Source: Fomitopsis serialis (taxonomy: Eukaryota > Basidiomycota > Agaricomycetes > Polyporales > Fomitopsidaceae). Taken from it: a stretch of DNA of 64,000 nt. Both the position numbers and the translations under genes were made by a program. The notes below the pieces were generated by a model. It was not told where the DNA came from. It saw nothing but the letters and a program-made list of their open reading frames with translations, and did not search any database. Positions 22,021 through 33,062 of the stretch are shown piece by piece. The first letter of the stretch is position 1. Each line of letters opens with the position of its first letter. Location: contig NW_025954994.1 in the NCBI RefSeq assembly GCF_022376445.1, forward strand, positions 302,555-366,554. The letters run 5' to 3'.

Positions 22021-22599
22021 CACCTTGTTAGATTGTTTGGAATGATGAATCCTGTACAGAGCAGTTACCTTTTTGTGATTCCCCATGAGAAGCCATCACA
22101 AAACATATGCAGGGAGCATTGAACATTTCAACAGGTATGTCAGCACTGTTTCCGACATCATGGTATCAGAACATAATATCTCACTGGGCTCTTCGAGCTA
22201 CGAATACCAAGGACACTGTAGCGGAGACAAGCTACTTTCTGCCAGAGCTTGGCGACCTGCACGAGAACTCACATGCACATACACGCACAGGATGTGAATA
22301 ATAAGACTGACCTAGGCCTGGTCACATAACTACGAAGACGACACGAGTATTCCCTGGGTGACTCGACGCGGAAATGCTTGTCCACCACACGCATGCCCCT
22401 ATTCGATCTCGTCCGGGCGTCCTAGCCTACCGCGGGTCATCTGTCAGTCCATCCAGAAGCTTGCTAGCAAAGCTCAAGACGGTCTGTTCACAGAAGAGTG
22501 TGAGACGACTCGCAAGCCAGTGGACGAGAGACGAGGACTGCTCGCGCTTCAACCCTATCCCGACCCGGACCCAGGACTCGATACAGCTGCAGCGTGACT

Positions 22600-23375
22600 T
22601 CAAATGCAGCCTTACCGTCCCGAGCGCGCGTCCTCAAAGCTCCCTCGGAGCCGAGGCCGGTCTTTATGGTCGTCAGGACGAGCTTCATAGTCGTCTCAAA
22701 CGCATTCTTTGGCTTTGTCTAGAGACCGAGTCATCCTCGAACCTGAAGGCCATGTTGAATTCATATTCGAGACTGAATGCCTTCTTCAATGTCGTCTCGA
22801 TGTGGACCTTGCGCGTCGCATCAAGTCCCCGCAGACTACTATGCAGTCGGCTCGAGGCGCGAGGCAATCCTCGGGGTCGCCTCGAGGCCGATCGTTTGAG
22901 TAGTCGAGGACCATCGTCTCGAGGCCAAGGGCTGTCTTCAGAGCCATCACGAGGACGGTCTTCTAGGTCGTTTTAAGCATCATGCAGAGGTTACCTCGCG
23001 GGCGACCCTCAGGATCGGTTCGATCGACTCACATACATCTTCGGAGTCGGCTCGAGTACCGTCCTCAGAGTCGTCAACTCGGCGAACCATCTTCAGCTCG
23101 TTTCAAGGGCGAAGGCCCAAGACCGCGCGCAATCTTCGGTGTCGTCTCGTCTCGAGGATCAGATCATCTTCAAAGTTGATCTGACGACGAAACTCCGAGT
23201 CATCTCGAGAGTCGTCTTCAGCGTTGTCTACAGGACCATCTCCGGAGTGGTTTTGAAGACCATCTTCCAATTCACCTCGACATCTTCCGAGTCGTCTCTA
23301 GAGAAACTTCAGGGTCGTCCCTAGGAGCATCTTCAGGGTCGTCTCGAGGACCGTCTTCAGCGCCATCACGAGGAT
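22600..23375 (+). repeat. Degenerate 24-bp minisatellite (GTCGTCTCGAGGACC-type units)
   Basis: Units such as CTTCAGGGTCGTCTCGAGGA, followed by three or four more bases, recur every 24 bp, most clearly at 22905-22975 and 23270-23375. Diverged units fill the space between. Every unit carries a CTTC...GTCGTCTCGAG core. In the minus frame 23272-23910 the units read as an 8-residue Glu-Asp-x-Pro-Arg-Asp-Asp-Pro repeat, probably by chance. This is a non-coding array. Confidence 0.6.
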
Positions 23376-24770
23376 GAACGGACGACGGCTCGACGAGTCT
23401 CGCACGGCGAGTCGCGTTCCTGCGCAGTGGAAGGCGGATGAGGGCTTCGGCATCTCGCGGGGCGAGTGTAGACCTCTGGCGTGACTGGTGGATGGTGATC
23501 GGTGACCGGTAGGTGGATGGTAGATGGGCGTGGTTGACAGATGGTGAGTGTAGTGTGAGAGGTAATGGACGGGCGTGGTCCGTGCTCGGCAGTCGGTGGC
23601 CGATGCTCGGTGGATCCGTAGCCAAGGGCCACGGAGGTCTGTCGTAAGTTAGCTGTGGGCTTGCAAGACGTTGCGACGAAGGAAGGACAAGAAGACGCGG
23701 CGGACGTGGGTGCGAAGAGTGTGGGTGCGGAGAGACGCGAGGAGATGGGGACGAAGGGAAGGAGCGACGCAACGTTCCGAAGGACGTCCTGTACATGGCG
23801 CCCAACATCGAAGAACGTTCGACCCTGGCTCCTGGTAGGATGCCGCTGCGGTAGTGCACAGTCCTGTGCACTACAACAGCGCCCGTGCTATTGGTGGGAA
23901 AACCGCACAACTCACCAGATGAGTCGATGAGCTAGTGTGAGACACAGCCGCCTCTGTGGCGCCAGCATTGAGACATCCATCCACCTGCGCTGAGACTCGA
24001 GAGCAGCGCATTCCTCTGGCCTAGGGGGGCAGTGAAGTCAGATTCGGTCAGATGAGCTGCGAGAATGAGACATCACCTCACTGTAACGCTCGCCGAGAGC
24101 CTTAACATACCAGTACCTAGCATAAGTACCGCATTGCGCGGTGAACCTGAATGCGACCATGCCGCCCCGCTTGACACGAACCAGCACATTCCCAAAGCGA
24201 TGAAGGATTACAACCAAAGGATCATCGCCTCCAGACTGCGCGCGCGCGCCCAAGAATGAGCGATATCACAGAATCAGACAGCTTTGTATCGCGCACGTCC
24301 CGCACCGCCCTCGGGTACTCCTCGGATACAGTTCGTCGCGCACTTGAGTTCCGTCCAGTACGGTCGGTCGACACCAGTTCAGCCCGAGTCGGTTGATATG
24401 GCGATCCGGGCGCGCACGGCTCGCTGGGGAAGCTTTCGAAACAAGGCTGGTGATGCCTTCCCGACGCTTGAGGGCCTGTGGGATGCGTACTATTAGTGCA
24501 TCGTGGTCGCCAGCCGTCGAGCAAAGGGCGCGTACCACCGATATGCAGTGTGCAATGAGTGCATTGCAGCCTGGTGGACTGGAGGAAAACAGCGGGAGGC
24601 GCAGCAGAGCGGAGGCTGCGCAGCGCCGTACGTACCGAGGAATTGATGGACTGCCAATTTTGGAGGAGCAGGAGGTGAGCCCGCCCGATCGGGTTTGCGG
24701 CCAGCGCCTGTGCGCCTCCTCCTGTTGAGCGCACCGCTTGCTGCACTGCCATGATCACCGCGCGACCACA
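23376..24770. other. Intergenic, no gene recognised
   Basis: Short overlapping ORFs only. A CG-alternating run (gcgcgcgcgcgcc) lies near 24238-24250. The right end is the promoter region of the next gene. Confidence 0.4.
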
Positions 24771-24778
24771 CGCGAGTC

Positions 24779-24785
24779 TATATAA
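24779..24785 (+). promoter_or_regulatory. TATA box of the four-TM protein gene
   Basis: TATATAA within gagtctatataacat, 220 bp before the ATG at 25005. A long CT-rich leader (ctccctttctcctttctcccc) follows. Confidence 0.6.
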
Positions 24786-25004
24786 CATACCTCGTCATGC
24801 CTGCCAGCCATCTCGTGTTCCCCACCCGTTCTCCCTTTCTCCTTTCTCCCCTGACTGCACGTTTTCCTCGGGGCGCATTTCGCAAAGACTTTCTTCATTC
24901 CAGGTCATTGTACGCGCGCCCGACTTTACCCAGTTTCCGACTTTCTGCCTTTCGACGAGCCTGAGTGAAACGACCATCGAGTGACGCACGCACCTGAACT
25001 CGCC

Positions 25005-25804
25005 ATGTCCCGCCACTTCTGCTGCTGCATTCCCGTCCGCGCGGGTGTCTTCCTCTTCTCCCTCCTCTCATTCCTCTCCGCGGGCTTCCTCGCTGCAATA
25101 GCCTGGTTTGGTGTTCACCGTACGTTCCTATCATTTGTGGCTTGTGGATATTCCACTCACCGCTCGCACAGTGATCCTCACGAAGGCGGATGGCTACACC
25201 AACGTCCCCAAGCGGACCGAGATCATCCTCATCGTCGTAGGCTCGATCTTCACGCTCATGGCCCTGACGTCCTTCTTCGGGTGAGTCTCCCTTCTCGCCT
25301 CGACTCCACCCTGCGTGCTGACGCGGCCGCACGCAGGTTCATCGGCTCCATCACGCGCAACCGGCGGTTCGTCAAGTCGTACTCCTTCATGTCCATCTTC
25401 CTCTTCATCGGCTCCCTCGTCTCCGCCGCCCTCTTCCTCTACACCCTCTACTCCGAGAAGAACATCACCACCTCCTGCATCGTCAACGAGAACGGCGCCG
25501 TCAAGATCGACGACTGCGACACGCACGTCAGCACAGCGGGCAAGATCGTCGCCACCGTCATCGTCGCCGTCGAGATCCTCGTCCACCTCTGTGAGTCTCC
25601 GTTTCTGTGCGAGTTGTGGGGGTTGCTGATGCAGGCGCAGATATCGTGGTGGTCATCCGGCGGTACGTCGAGCAGCTCGAGGACGAGTCCGACTTCTGGC
25701 AGGGCCCGTACAAGCTCACCTCGACCGACGTCAACCAGGGCCTCATGCAGTCCAAAGCGCCCTACCCGTACAGCGACGCCGCCCACTCCTATGGCCAGGC
25801 ATGA
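25005..25804 (+). CDS. Four-transmembrane-helix protein (213 aa), tetraspan-like
   Basis: Exons 25005-25119, 25172-25280, 25337-25590 and 25641-25804 give 214 codons including the stop, with clean GT-AG introns of 50-56 bp. The protein starts MSRHFCCC, a cysteine cluster likely to be lipidated, followed by helix 1 (VFLFSLLSFLSAGFLAAIAW). Helix 2 contains IILIVVGSIFTLMALTSFFG and helix 3 FMSIFLFIGSLVSAALFLY. A ~35-residue loop with two cysteines (TSC and DDC) precedes helix 4 (IVATVIVAVEILVHLYIVVV). A hydrophilic tail with PYPYSDAAHSYGQA ends the protein. The layout resembles a small tetraspanin, but the diagnostic CCG motif is absent. Similar uncharacterised proteins are common in Agaricomycetes. 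Function unknown; plasma or internal membrane location inferred. Confidence 0.85.
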
Positions 25805-27200
25805 GCGCGTCTCCTTCTACTCGCGCCCGTCGGCATGCGCCCTTCAGGCAGATGGACTTGAGGACTGCCGAACTGCGGGACGAGGTGCTGTGTGTTACGC
25901 ACCTGCTGTACATACGCGAGCGCACCCATCTCGTCGTCACGCCCTGCCCCACGCTCTATTTATCTTACTCCTTGCTGTAGCGCTTACGTACCCTTTGGAC
26001 TTTCGTACCGAATGCAAAACGCCTGGCACTCGTTCCCGATTGTGATTGCAACTGCGATTCCGTGTGGTAGCGCGTGAGGGTAAGTGACTGGAAGGTGAGA
26101 GTGCGGAGGAGACTGGTCGCGCTAGGGAAGCACTCTGCAATCGACGAAGTCGTCATTCGACAGATGCATTAGGCTGGTCTGCGCGCACCGCGTCCAATAT
26201 TGGTGTGCATGGAAGGTGATTCGACGTCGTGAGCCATCTGCTACTAAGGTCGTTGTCAGCTGGATATGATGCCATGTAAGTTGCAGCATATACTCCATAG
26301 ATGAGGTGTCTGAAGCCGTACATAGGATGAGTGATTTGCCCAGCGGCTCAAGACTCCACGTCGACGACGTGGTGGGCGCGAGATGCGACCCGAGGACATA
26401 AGGAACATTAACCGCGACAGATTGAGTAGTGGACGAAAGGCTTGGGATGAGGCTTGAGGCGGTTGACAAACCCAGCCCGATTGTCCGAGGGTGCGCAGGC
26501 AAATTTTTGCCGACTGAGTACTGGTACTGAGTACTGGAGACGCGAGCGACTCGTCGAGCGGGAAAGAGTCAATAGCGACAGGCGACTAGGCCCACTATAA
26601 GTACACACCGCGCGAGCGACGCGTCCTAGAAAGGAAAATGCATTAGGGAGACGGCGAATCAAGGTAGACGATCTGAACCGGAAGGTGACGCGTTGACATC
26701 AATGTGCAAGACAAGCGAACGTTTGACAGGGAGGAGCACCCGTGACGCGTGACGTCCGAACGTTGACTCCCCTTCCGGCCTTGAAAGCCTGACAGCTATT
26801 TGCATAACATCAAACACCTGTCGTCTGGTATACATACGGCCGGGGCTCGAATCGTACCAGGTTCTGGAAGAGCGAGCCAAATGTACGACTTCAGCGATGG
26901 CGCTCCGGCGAAATGACCTGGCCTTGGATGCCTGATAGCGAGTACCAGTATGTACAGGCTTTCAGAAAAGGAACGCGTGCCTATAAAGCTGCTGCGTTGA
27001 TGTACACTCTATGAGCTAGCATACAGTACATGACTACGTAGAGACACGACGACTCGGGCCTGCAATGGGCGCGCCTACGCGTGCATAGAGTCTGCGCCAC
27101 AGGCGCGTTCAGCTGACGTCACGCGTGTCGCTCCAGAGGCTGTCAAGAATAGAGTTGCTTCATGCTCCCGCTGCGTCATTCTCCACGCACCTGTACGCCT
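25805..27200. other. Intergenic, no gene recognised
   Basis: The left part is the 3' UTR of the four-TM gene. An adjacent duplication of GTACTG(A) units lies near 26517-26537. No coding family was recognised. Confidence 0.4.
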
Positions 27201-27204
27201 ACAG

Positions 27205-27210
27205 TATAAA
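27205..27210 (+). promoter_or_regulatory. TATA box of the hydrophilic protein gene
   Basis: TATAAA within ctacagtataaagcagc, 119 bp before the ATG at 27324. Confidence 0.6.
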
Positions 27211-27323
27211 GCAGCGCTATGGCCAATATGCTCACCACCACTTCCTAACTACTTTGCGGCTTCACCACCTCGCATACATACCACTTTCACGACACTTCAC
27301 GAACTCAAACCAGGACCCGAAAC

Positions 27324-27976
27324 ATGTCCCCGTCCGTAAACTCCCCAGCCCCGACCGCGAGCCGCGACGGCCGCGACGACGTCACCCAGAACAGCCAGAA
27401 TAGCCAGAATAGCCAGAATGGCGAGAGCGAGTACCCCGAGCAGCTGCACGCCGGCGCAGTGGGGCTCGGCCCCGAATACGGGCGCGGCGTCGTAAGTTCT
27501 ACACCCAGAACACTCCATGCGAACGCTAACACGACGCGCGGGAACACAGACCACCGGCGACAAGCTCGCAGGCTACAAAGACGAACTGAAGGGCAAGGTC
27601 CTCCGCAAGCCCGACGTCGCGCAGCACGGGCACGACCTGCGCACGGGCGAGCTCAAGCGGCGGGAGCAGGCGCAGGATGACGACGGCGTGCGTCCCAGTC
27701 CCCTCCGCCCCACACGCGCATTCGCATATACTCACGCTCCTATTGCAGGGTCAGTTCGGGGTGGCGAGCAAGCCAGACGCGGACGTGCAGAGCGGCGACG
27801 GAGGGCGCCCGGACCTCCCGAAGAGCAACAGCAACCAGCGGACTGCGCAGCCGCCCAGCGTCGGGGACACCGCGCACCCGACGGAGCGCGGGCGGTACGA
27901 GCAGGCATCGAGCGTCGCGCCCGAGGGCGAGGCGACGAGCACGCCGGGCGAGCATGCGTACAAGAACATAGGCTGA
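27324..27976 (+). CDS. Conserved hydrophilic, probably disordered protein (177 aa)
   Basis: Exons 27324-27491, 27550-27687 and 27749-27976 are all phase 0 and total 178 codons including the stop. The N-terminus holds a short repeat of Gln-Asn-Ser units (coded by CCAGAATAG repeats). A central block follows that I recall as conserved in basidiomycete proteins: EQLHAGAVGLGPEYG, then TTGDKLAGYKDELKGK and HGHDLRTGELKRREQ. The C-terminus is Gly/Ser/Pro-rich and charged. There is no signal peptide, no membrane segment and almost no hydrophobic core. The K-x2-G-x3-ELKGK pattern is reminiscent of small stress proteins of the CsbD kind, but that is only a resemblance. Function unknown; it may be stress related. 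Confidence 0.82.
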
Positions 27977-30160
27977 GGGCCCGCCGGCGGGCGTACTGGA
28001 CTTGTGTTTGCATTGGATGCTGGATGGATGGAGGAACGCGCGCGTTTGTATGATACAATATTCAGTATTGTAAGAGGGTGCTAATCGGATTGAGCTTTGG
28101 TTCATAACATTGATCGTGGATTTGGAGGGCGATTGTGACCGACGCACCCCTTCTGCAAGTCGCGCATACAGTGACATTTTCTCGCAGATGTCGTATCGTT
28201 GGATTGAAAGGAATTCCATGACTGGTAATCTGTGCTTGAATGCACGGCCGACACTGCAGTATCGGCGCGGACAGAGATATCCACGTACCCTCGCCGACTC
28301 CTGCGGTGGTATGAATGGTCGCTTCGAAGCTTTCCAGATACAGTAGTGGATACGCCATTCAGCACTGAGTAGATCACCCCCTGCGGAGACCAAGCTTCAG
28401 TCGGACGAGCCTCGAGAAAGCATTGGCAGCAATCGACGAGTCGTCCTTGAACGGGGCGACGCCTGCCTCGAGTTCGGCATCTGTGTGAGGAGCAGGACGT
28501 CCCCTTCAAAGAAGCCGAGTCGACATGCATGCGCACATACGAAGAGCGTGAATTGTGAACCTTTCCGTAGGGATTCTGGGCACTGATAAAGCCAGAGCGG
28601 ACGTCGACCATCGTCTGCGGCGCGAGGATTGCGACGACCTGTAGTCTGCGATGCAAATGCACAACCCAGCGTAGGAGGTAATGTAGGGCGTATGTACCAA
28701 CGAGAGGACAAAAGTGCGAACGCCGACGGTATGTTTATGCTCTTCAAGCTAGGAGAGGCGGCGTCGGGATTCGAGAGGTCGACAAACGAGACAGGCCGAT
28801 GTGTCAGGCCGACATCCACAGTGCGATTCGAGGATGAAACGCGCTGTAGACCTCTATGACGGTAAGGCATGTCGCCACACCGGATTGGCCCTCATACAGC
28901 CTAAACAGGTGTGCATTGTACTCGGGGTAGAGGTCGAGACACGAGACCAGGCGTGCGCCATCCGGTCGCGTTCGCTCGTTCGCATGGAGGGAATTCGAGG
29001 ATGAGGCTAGCGCGTCGCACGCCATGAGGAAGGCTGTGGTGATGGTAAGCTCTACTGGCGTGTCTTGACGTCAACGGTTGCAAAGTAGATACAGCGGAAG
29101 TGTGGGGTGCCACGGGCCGGGCGGTCGTCTCGATGATAGCAAAGGCACGCGGGCCGGGTCCTACAACGAGGATAGTGCGTGGATGGGGAAGGCGATGGTC
29201 TCGGACGCCAATCTCGGTGCGTTGACCAGGTGGATTCTTGAGATTTTGCACGGATCACTTAGACACCGTTGCAGCAAGGCTTCGTGTCTCCGCTTCAGCC
29301 GGAGGCTACGGCGTGCTGATCGTGTAGGTCGGTCAGGGATACTATCCGTCCTAGAGGTGCGGTGTACCGAGTTTCCTCGTCGGATAGCTCGCCCTCTTCG
29401 TCCTGGAATTGTCTTGAGCATTGAGCAGACAGGCCAGTGATGTCATGTCTCTGTCTTTGAGAGACACCACGACAGCACGACTAGTACCGCTCAAGGTGTT
29501 TGCGTCAGAGGTGTGGATTTTCGAGTCGTGGCAAGGAAGGTGAGTTCTCGCACGTCGTGTGTCGCTCGCGGGCTTGCGCGGCATCCCAGTGTGCAGAGCC
29601 TACGTGCATATACGCGCGCAGAGGCACTGCACGTACGATGGTGTATACGCTGTCCCAGCGCGTCGTCATGTGTGCTGTCTTCGGCGGGCCAAAGCGAATT
29701 CCCTCATCTGCGCAGGTACAAATTCGATGAGTCACCCGATGAGAGGGCATGGGTGCAGCGAGAAACGCACATGCACGAAGTCCTGCACGCCACCTGTGAA
29801 CCCATCTAAGGTAGTGAGCGAGGCGGGTGTCTCAGCATTATCCCGCGTAGGCAGCCACACGTTTGTTGATTTCCTACGAAAGCCGTGGACACCGGCGGTT
29901 GCGCGAAGCACAGGGCCCGTCCCGCCGATAGCCGAGCTCCGGTTCCTCCTGACCTGCGTGTGGCAGGAAGCCACTGCACATCTGTGCAATGGGATATATG
30001 GAGTCCAGATAGAGCTGTGAAAAGCGGATCGCGCCCAGAACTGGGTAGCCATACCTCCCGTCTTGGTACTGATACTGAGTCTGTCCGGGCACGAGCTGAC
30101 CGTCAGCTGGCTTGTGAAAGAAGAAACGGAGCGAAGAACGCGCCTGCGTATATTCTGTTG
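27977..30160. other. Intergenic, no gene recognised
   Basis: The first ~150 bp are the 3' UTR of the preceding gene. Overlapping ORFs of 100-190 codons occur on both strands (for example 28102-28662 and 28397-28870, minus), but none contains a recognisable motif. Confidence 0.4.
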
Positions 30161-30167
30161 GCGGAGT

Positions 30168-31376
30168 TACGTGTCGAACGCCATGGTCAGCTCGGCAGCA
30201 TCGACGTCCGTCTGCGGAGGGGACTCCTCGTCAATAGACGATGCCGTCGCAGGTCGAGGTCTTTATACACAGCCGGCTGCCAGGCTGCCGGCGGGTCTTC
30301 ACTGTCCTCAGTTGCAGCGTCGTCTTCGAATGGTGTGTACTCCTTCCTCGCGCCAGCGGGCGAGAAGCCGACGAAATACGCCAGGCATCCGTTGACGCTA
30401 GCAGCAGTCGAGGTTGAGGTATAACTGCGTGCGCTCTTGCGCTGGCTCCGAATCATAGCGACGCCTTGCGGTGAGACCGGACTGCCGCCGTCGTTGGTTG
30501 ATGTGCCGGCTGTCAAGCCAAACGTGTTGATATCATCCGTCTCGAGAAGCTCTACGGGGGTCGCCGCGGCAGTAGTCTTACGCGCTGCCCGGCGTGACCT
30601 GGCGACGTTGCAACGAAATAGTAAGATTAGTCTCGTACCGAACCATGTCGTCCGGACACGCACTTTTTTAGGCATGCCCTCACATGCTTCTCCATGCCCC
30701 TTTTTGTTTCCAACCGACTCTCCTCGCTGCACACGAGACAGCGATAGTCGGCTCGCAGGGCCCCGTGCAGCCCCAGGATATGCCGAAGCTTCATCGTCCG
30801 CGCCCCGCTCTTATTCCGCTCCTTCGTAGACCTGATCTGGATGCCCCCGCACCCGTTCCACGGGCAGAAACCGGGCCCACTGCGGTCCAGGATGTTTCCG
30901 CAGGGGTCCGGATGGACCGCCTCAAGGTGCTCCCGGAGTGCCTCGTTCGTTGGGGCCACCTGGGCTCTGCATACGCCAATGTTACAGGTGAAGGTCTTCG
31001 CCATGGGCCCGACGAGCACCATGTTCCGTTGGATCTCCTCTTCGGGGACCGCGGCGCTCGGGCCCGGCGTCGAGGCGGCGGACGCTGCACTGTTCGATGG
31101 ACCCGCGCCCGCGTCGCCCACAACGTTCAGACGCCTGCGTTTAGCGGGGCGCCCTCGGAGCTGGGGATACGTCGATCTCCCCGCGGGCCCTAGTGACCTT
31201 TGATTAGTAGGCTGTGGCTACCAAACTCAGGTGAAGTTTCGAAGACGTACTGGCTATAGAACAGATCCACAACGGTGGTCCGATGGGCCGCGGACGTCGA
31301 CACTCTCATTGGCGGTGTCTGTTCTGCCATCGGTGCTGAGGCCCATGGCACCGTGGCTTCGCTTCCATTCCAGAAG
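30168..31376 (-). pseudogene. Zinc-finger family copy C, truncated (finger domain intact)
   Basis: This is a close relative of gene B. An exon-3-like block begins at 31376 (FWNGSEATVPW). After an intron, the exon-4-like block has lost about 140 nt between GEI and RPAKRRR, which shifts the frame. The finger region itself is almost residue-for-residue that of gene B (CNIGVC, FCPWNGC, CLVC...HVRACLKK) and open from an ATG at 31121. After the conserved intron the last exon is shortened, loses its frame around AAWQPAV, and the distal remnant (SIDEESPPQTDVD) runs into a stop shortly after MAFDT. The copy could still make a finger-only protein from 31121. Upstream of 31376 the sequence matches the promoter repeat at 1.5 kb, not promoter B. 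Confidence 0.75.
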
Positions 31377-31459
31377 CTGTTGAGATCCGGTCAGACCGGC
31401 CCCTGGGCGAAAGAACTAAGCAACTCACCGTTTTGTTGTCCAACTCCTTTACTTAGCCC

Positions 31460-31700
31460 TGCCAAGAGCCAAGCTTGGATGTATGCGTTGGTTAGAAGGA
31501 ATGGTAACGTATACAGACTACGGCACAGTGCAGAAGAGGGAGCAGGACATTGCACCGAGTAGCGACTTGGGGGTAGATAGACCGACATGTCGGGCGGCAC
31601 TAAGTGGCGAGGGTGGTTTCAATGTGGGCGAAGAGACGGAGGAAGGGGTTTTTATACCCTCAGGCAGCCTGCATGCAAGCGCAAGCGATCCTGTGGACAA
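31460..31700 (-). repeat. Promoter-plus-first-exon repeat, copy 2
   Basis: Reverse-complement relative of 1540-1770: TATAAAAA (31656-31649) within GAGGGTATAAAAACCCC, then the shared TTCCTTCTAACCAAC about 140 bp on. A hydrophobic short ORF (LYTLPFLLTNAYIQAWLL) runs to a donor (acggtgagttg near 31430). It sits directly upstream of pseudogene C, and the exon phases do not match (phase 1 or 0 out, phase 2 needed). Confidence 0.6.
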
Positions 31701-32843
31701 AGTCAGGAGGACAATGCCGGTAGAATGGTCAAAGCAACCCATGAGGCATACGAATCGTTGTCCAGAGCAGGTTGTATTGTTATGCGCCGAGATGCCATGT
31801 ATTGTGCTAAGCACGAGAGGCCGTTCAGTGGCTCTTTGTTCGACGAGACTACTCTCGTATCCGTCACCTCGCTGTCGTGCTCAAGGGCAGCCCAGAAGAT
31901 ATGATATCGCAACTGTTGCGCAATAGGATTGTTCGGGAACTGTCGCAGTAACGTCGTAGATTCGCATTAGCCTTGCAGTCGTCGTGGGCCGACTGGTGGT
32001 ACACAGTAGTATAGCGTACGTGCGCCGCGCGACTCGGACCGCCGAGATGACATGCGTCACACACACATTGACACTGCATGCCCAATAGTGATGAAGTTCA
32101 AAATTAGCAAGAAGAGCAGGTATAGTCTGCAGCAGAATGGAACGGAAGACAACCTTGGACCAAGCGAGTCGCTGACGAGGAGGTCGAGGAGGCACAGACG
32201 CCCGCGCAGATCAGACTAAGATCTGGCGTAGATGAAAGATCGCTGCCCGATCCTTCAGAGCTTCAGCCACAGACGCGTCGTCCGAGTCTGGCGCGGCGCC
32301 GCCACAGACCCGGCGGGCCAGTGTGGATGGCATTGACGCCGCATTGTGTGATGAATGGCACTTGGACGCGTCGCAACCTGTAGTCGCTAGTGACGGTCAT
32401 GAAGTAAAAGCGAAGCGGCGCGTGGTTAATTTTTTTGACTACTATGAATGCCAAAGAGCGATGGTATAGCGGTCATCCGGCTCGGACGTGGCAGGGCTTG
32501 CGAACACCTTCGATAGCGAAAGTGTAAGTAGCTAAGTTCAATGAAAGTAAGCTCACGTTATTGAAAATGCTGTCCCTGAGTCCAGCATGCTTCAAATCGG
32601 TCCGCATCAGCCTACAGGTCCTCAGTTGACGCTTGAAGGCGGTCGCAGTGTCGACTCTGCATTGAACTCAGTCATTGTGCATGTCGCAAATTCATCACAA
32701 ACAAGGATCGAAGCAGATCAAATAGGATACATTTCGATCAGAGGCAATCTAGCATAGACTCGGAAAGCGTACAACATTGGTCAACATTTGCGCAGCAACG
32801 ACGGCAAACAGAAAGCTACGCTAACAATGCGATGGTAATGATT
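31701..32843. other. Intergenic, no gene recognised
   Basis: No recognisable gene. The right end becomes the 3' flank of the minus-strand zinc-finger gene. Confidence 0.4.
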
Positions 32844-32885
32844 TGGGTATATAAGATGGAGGGTATCGTAGAGCAAGGGTATCGG
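32844..32885 (-). repeat. ATACCC array in the 3' UTR of zinc-finger gene D
   Basis: Three GGGTAT units (ATACCC on the gene strand) are spaced 16 bp apart about 180-220 bp after the stop codon. They match the six-unit array downstream of gene B. Confidence 0.6.
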
Positions 32886-33062
32886 TGTGTATGAGAGAGT
32901 TACAGGAGGGCTGAATGTGTGACAATAATACAAAGACGATGACATGGCTAGCAAAAGGAAGCAGATGAAAAACGACCAGTGATACAACGCGAGATGAATA
33001 AATCGATAGCGGCAATGCCTTACCACCTCTGTCGAAAGCGTGGACACGGCCATTCCATGGAG

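Larger units (their letters stand above)
17967..22150. other. CpG-depleted, AT-richer island holding the TPR-CHAT gene
   Basis: Reading by eye from 18060 to 22150, only three CG dinucleotides appear, all between 19426 and 19481. Both flanks are rich in CG, with the first downstream one at 22153. The transition is abrupt on both sides. Arginine codons in the gene are almost all AGA/AGG. The composition matches long-term loss of methylated CpG (conversion to TG/CA), yet the coding frame is intact over more than 3 kb. Transfer from a CpG-poor genome is the alternative. No terminal inverted repeats or target-site duplication were found at the edges. Confidence 0.85.

Noticed and set aside
17967..22153. 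Bacterial origin of the CHAT gene
   Set aside because: It has spliceosomal introns and a TPR-CHAT organisation common in Agaricomycetes, so direct bacterial transfer is unlikely; only compositional oddity remains.
22600..23375. CRISPR-like array
   Set aside because: Units are directly adjacent and degenerate, with no unique spacers, and the genome is eukaryotic.
23272..23910. Minus-strand 212-codon ORF ending in an EDxPRDDP repeat
   Set aside because: The repeat is the 24-bp minisatellite read in frame; the rest is low-complexity Pro/Ser/His.
26835..26880. GGGCTCGAATCGTACC resembling a tRNA B-box
   Set aside because: No A-box at the right distance and no cloverleaf can be drawn on either strand.
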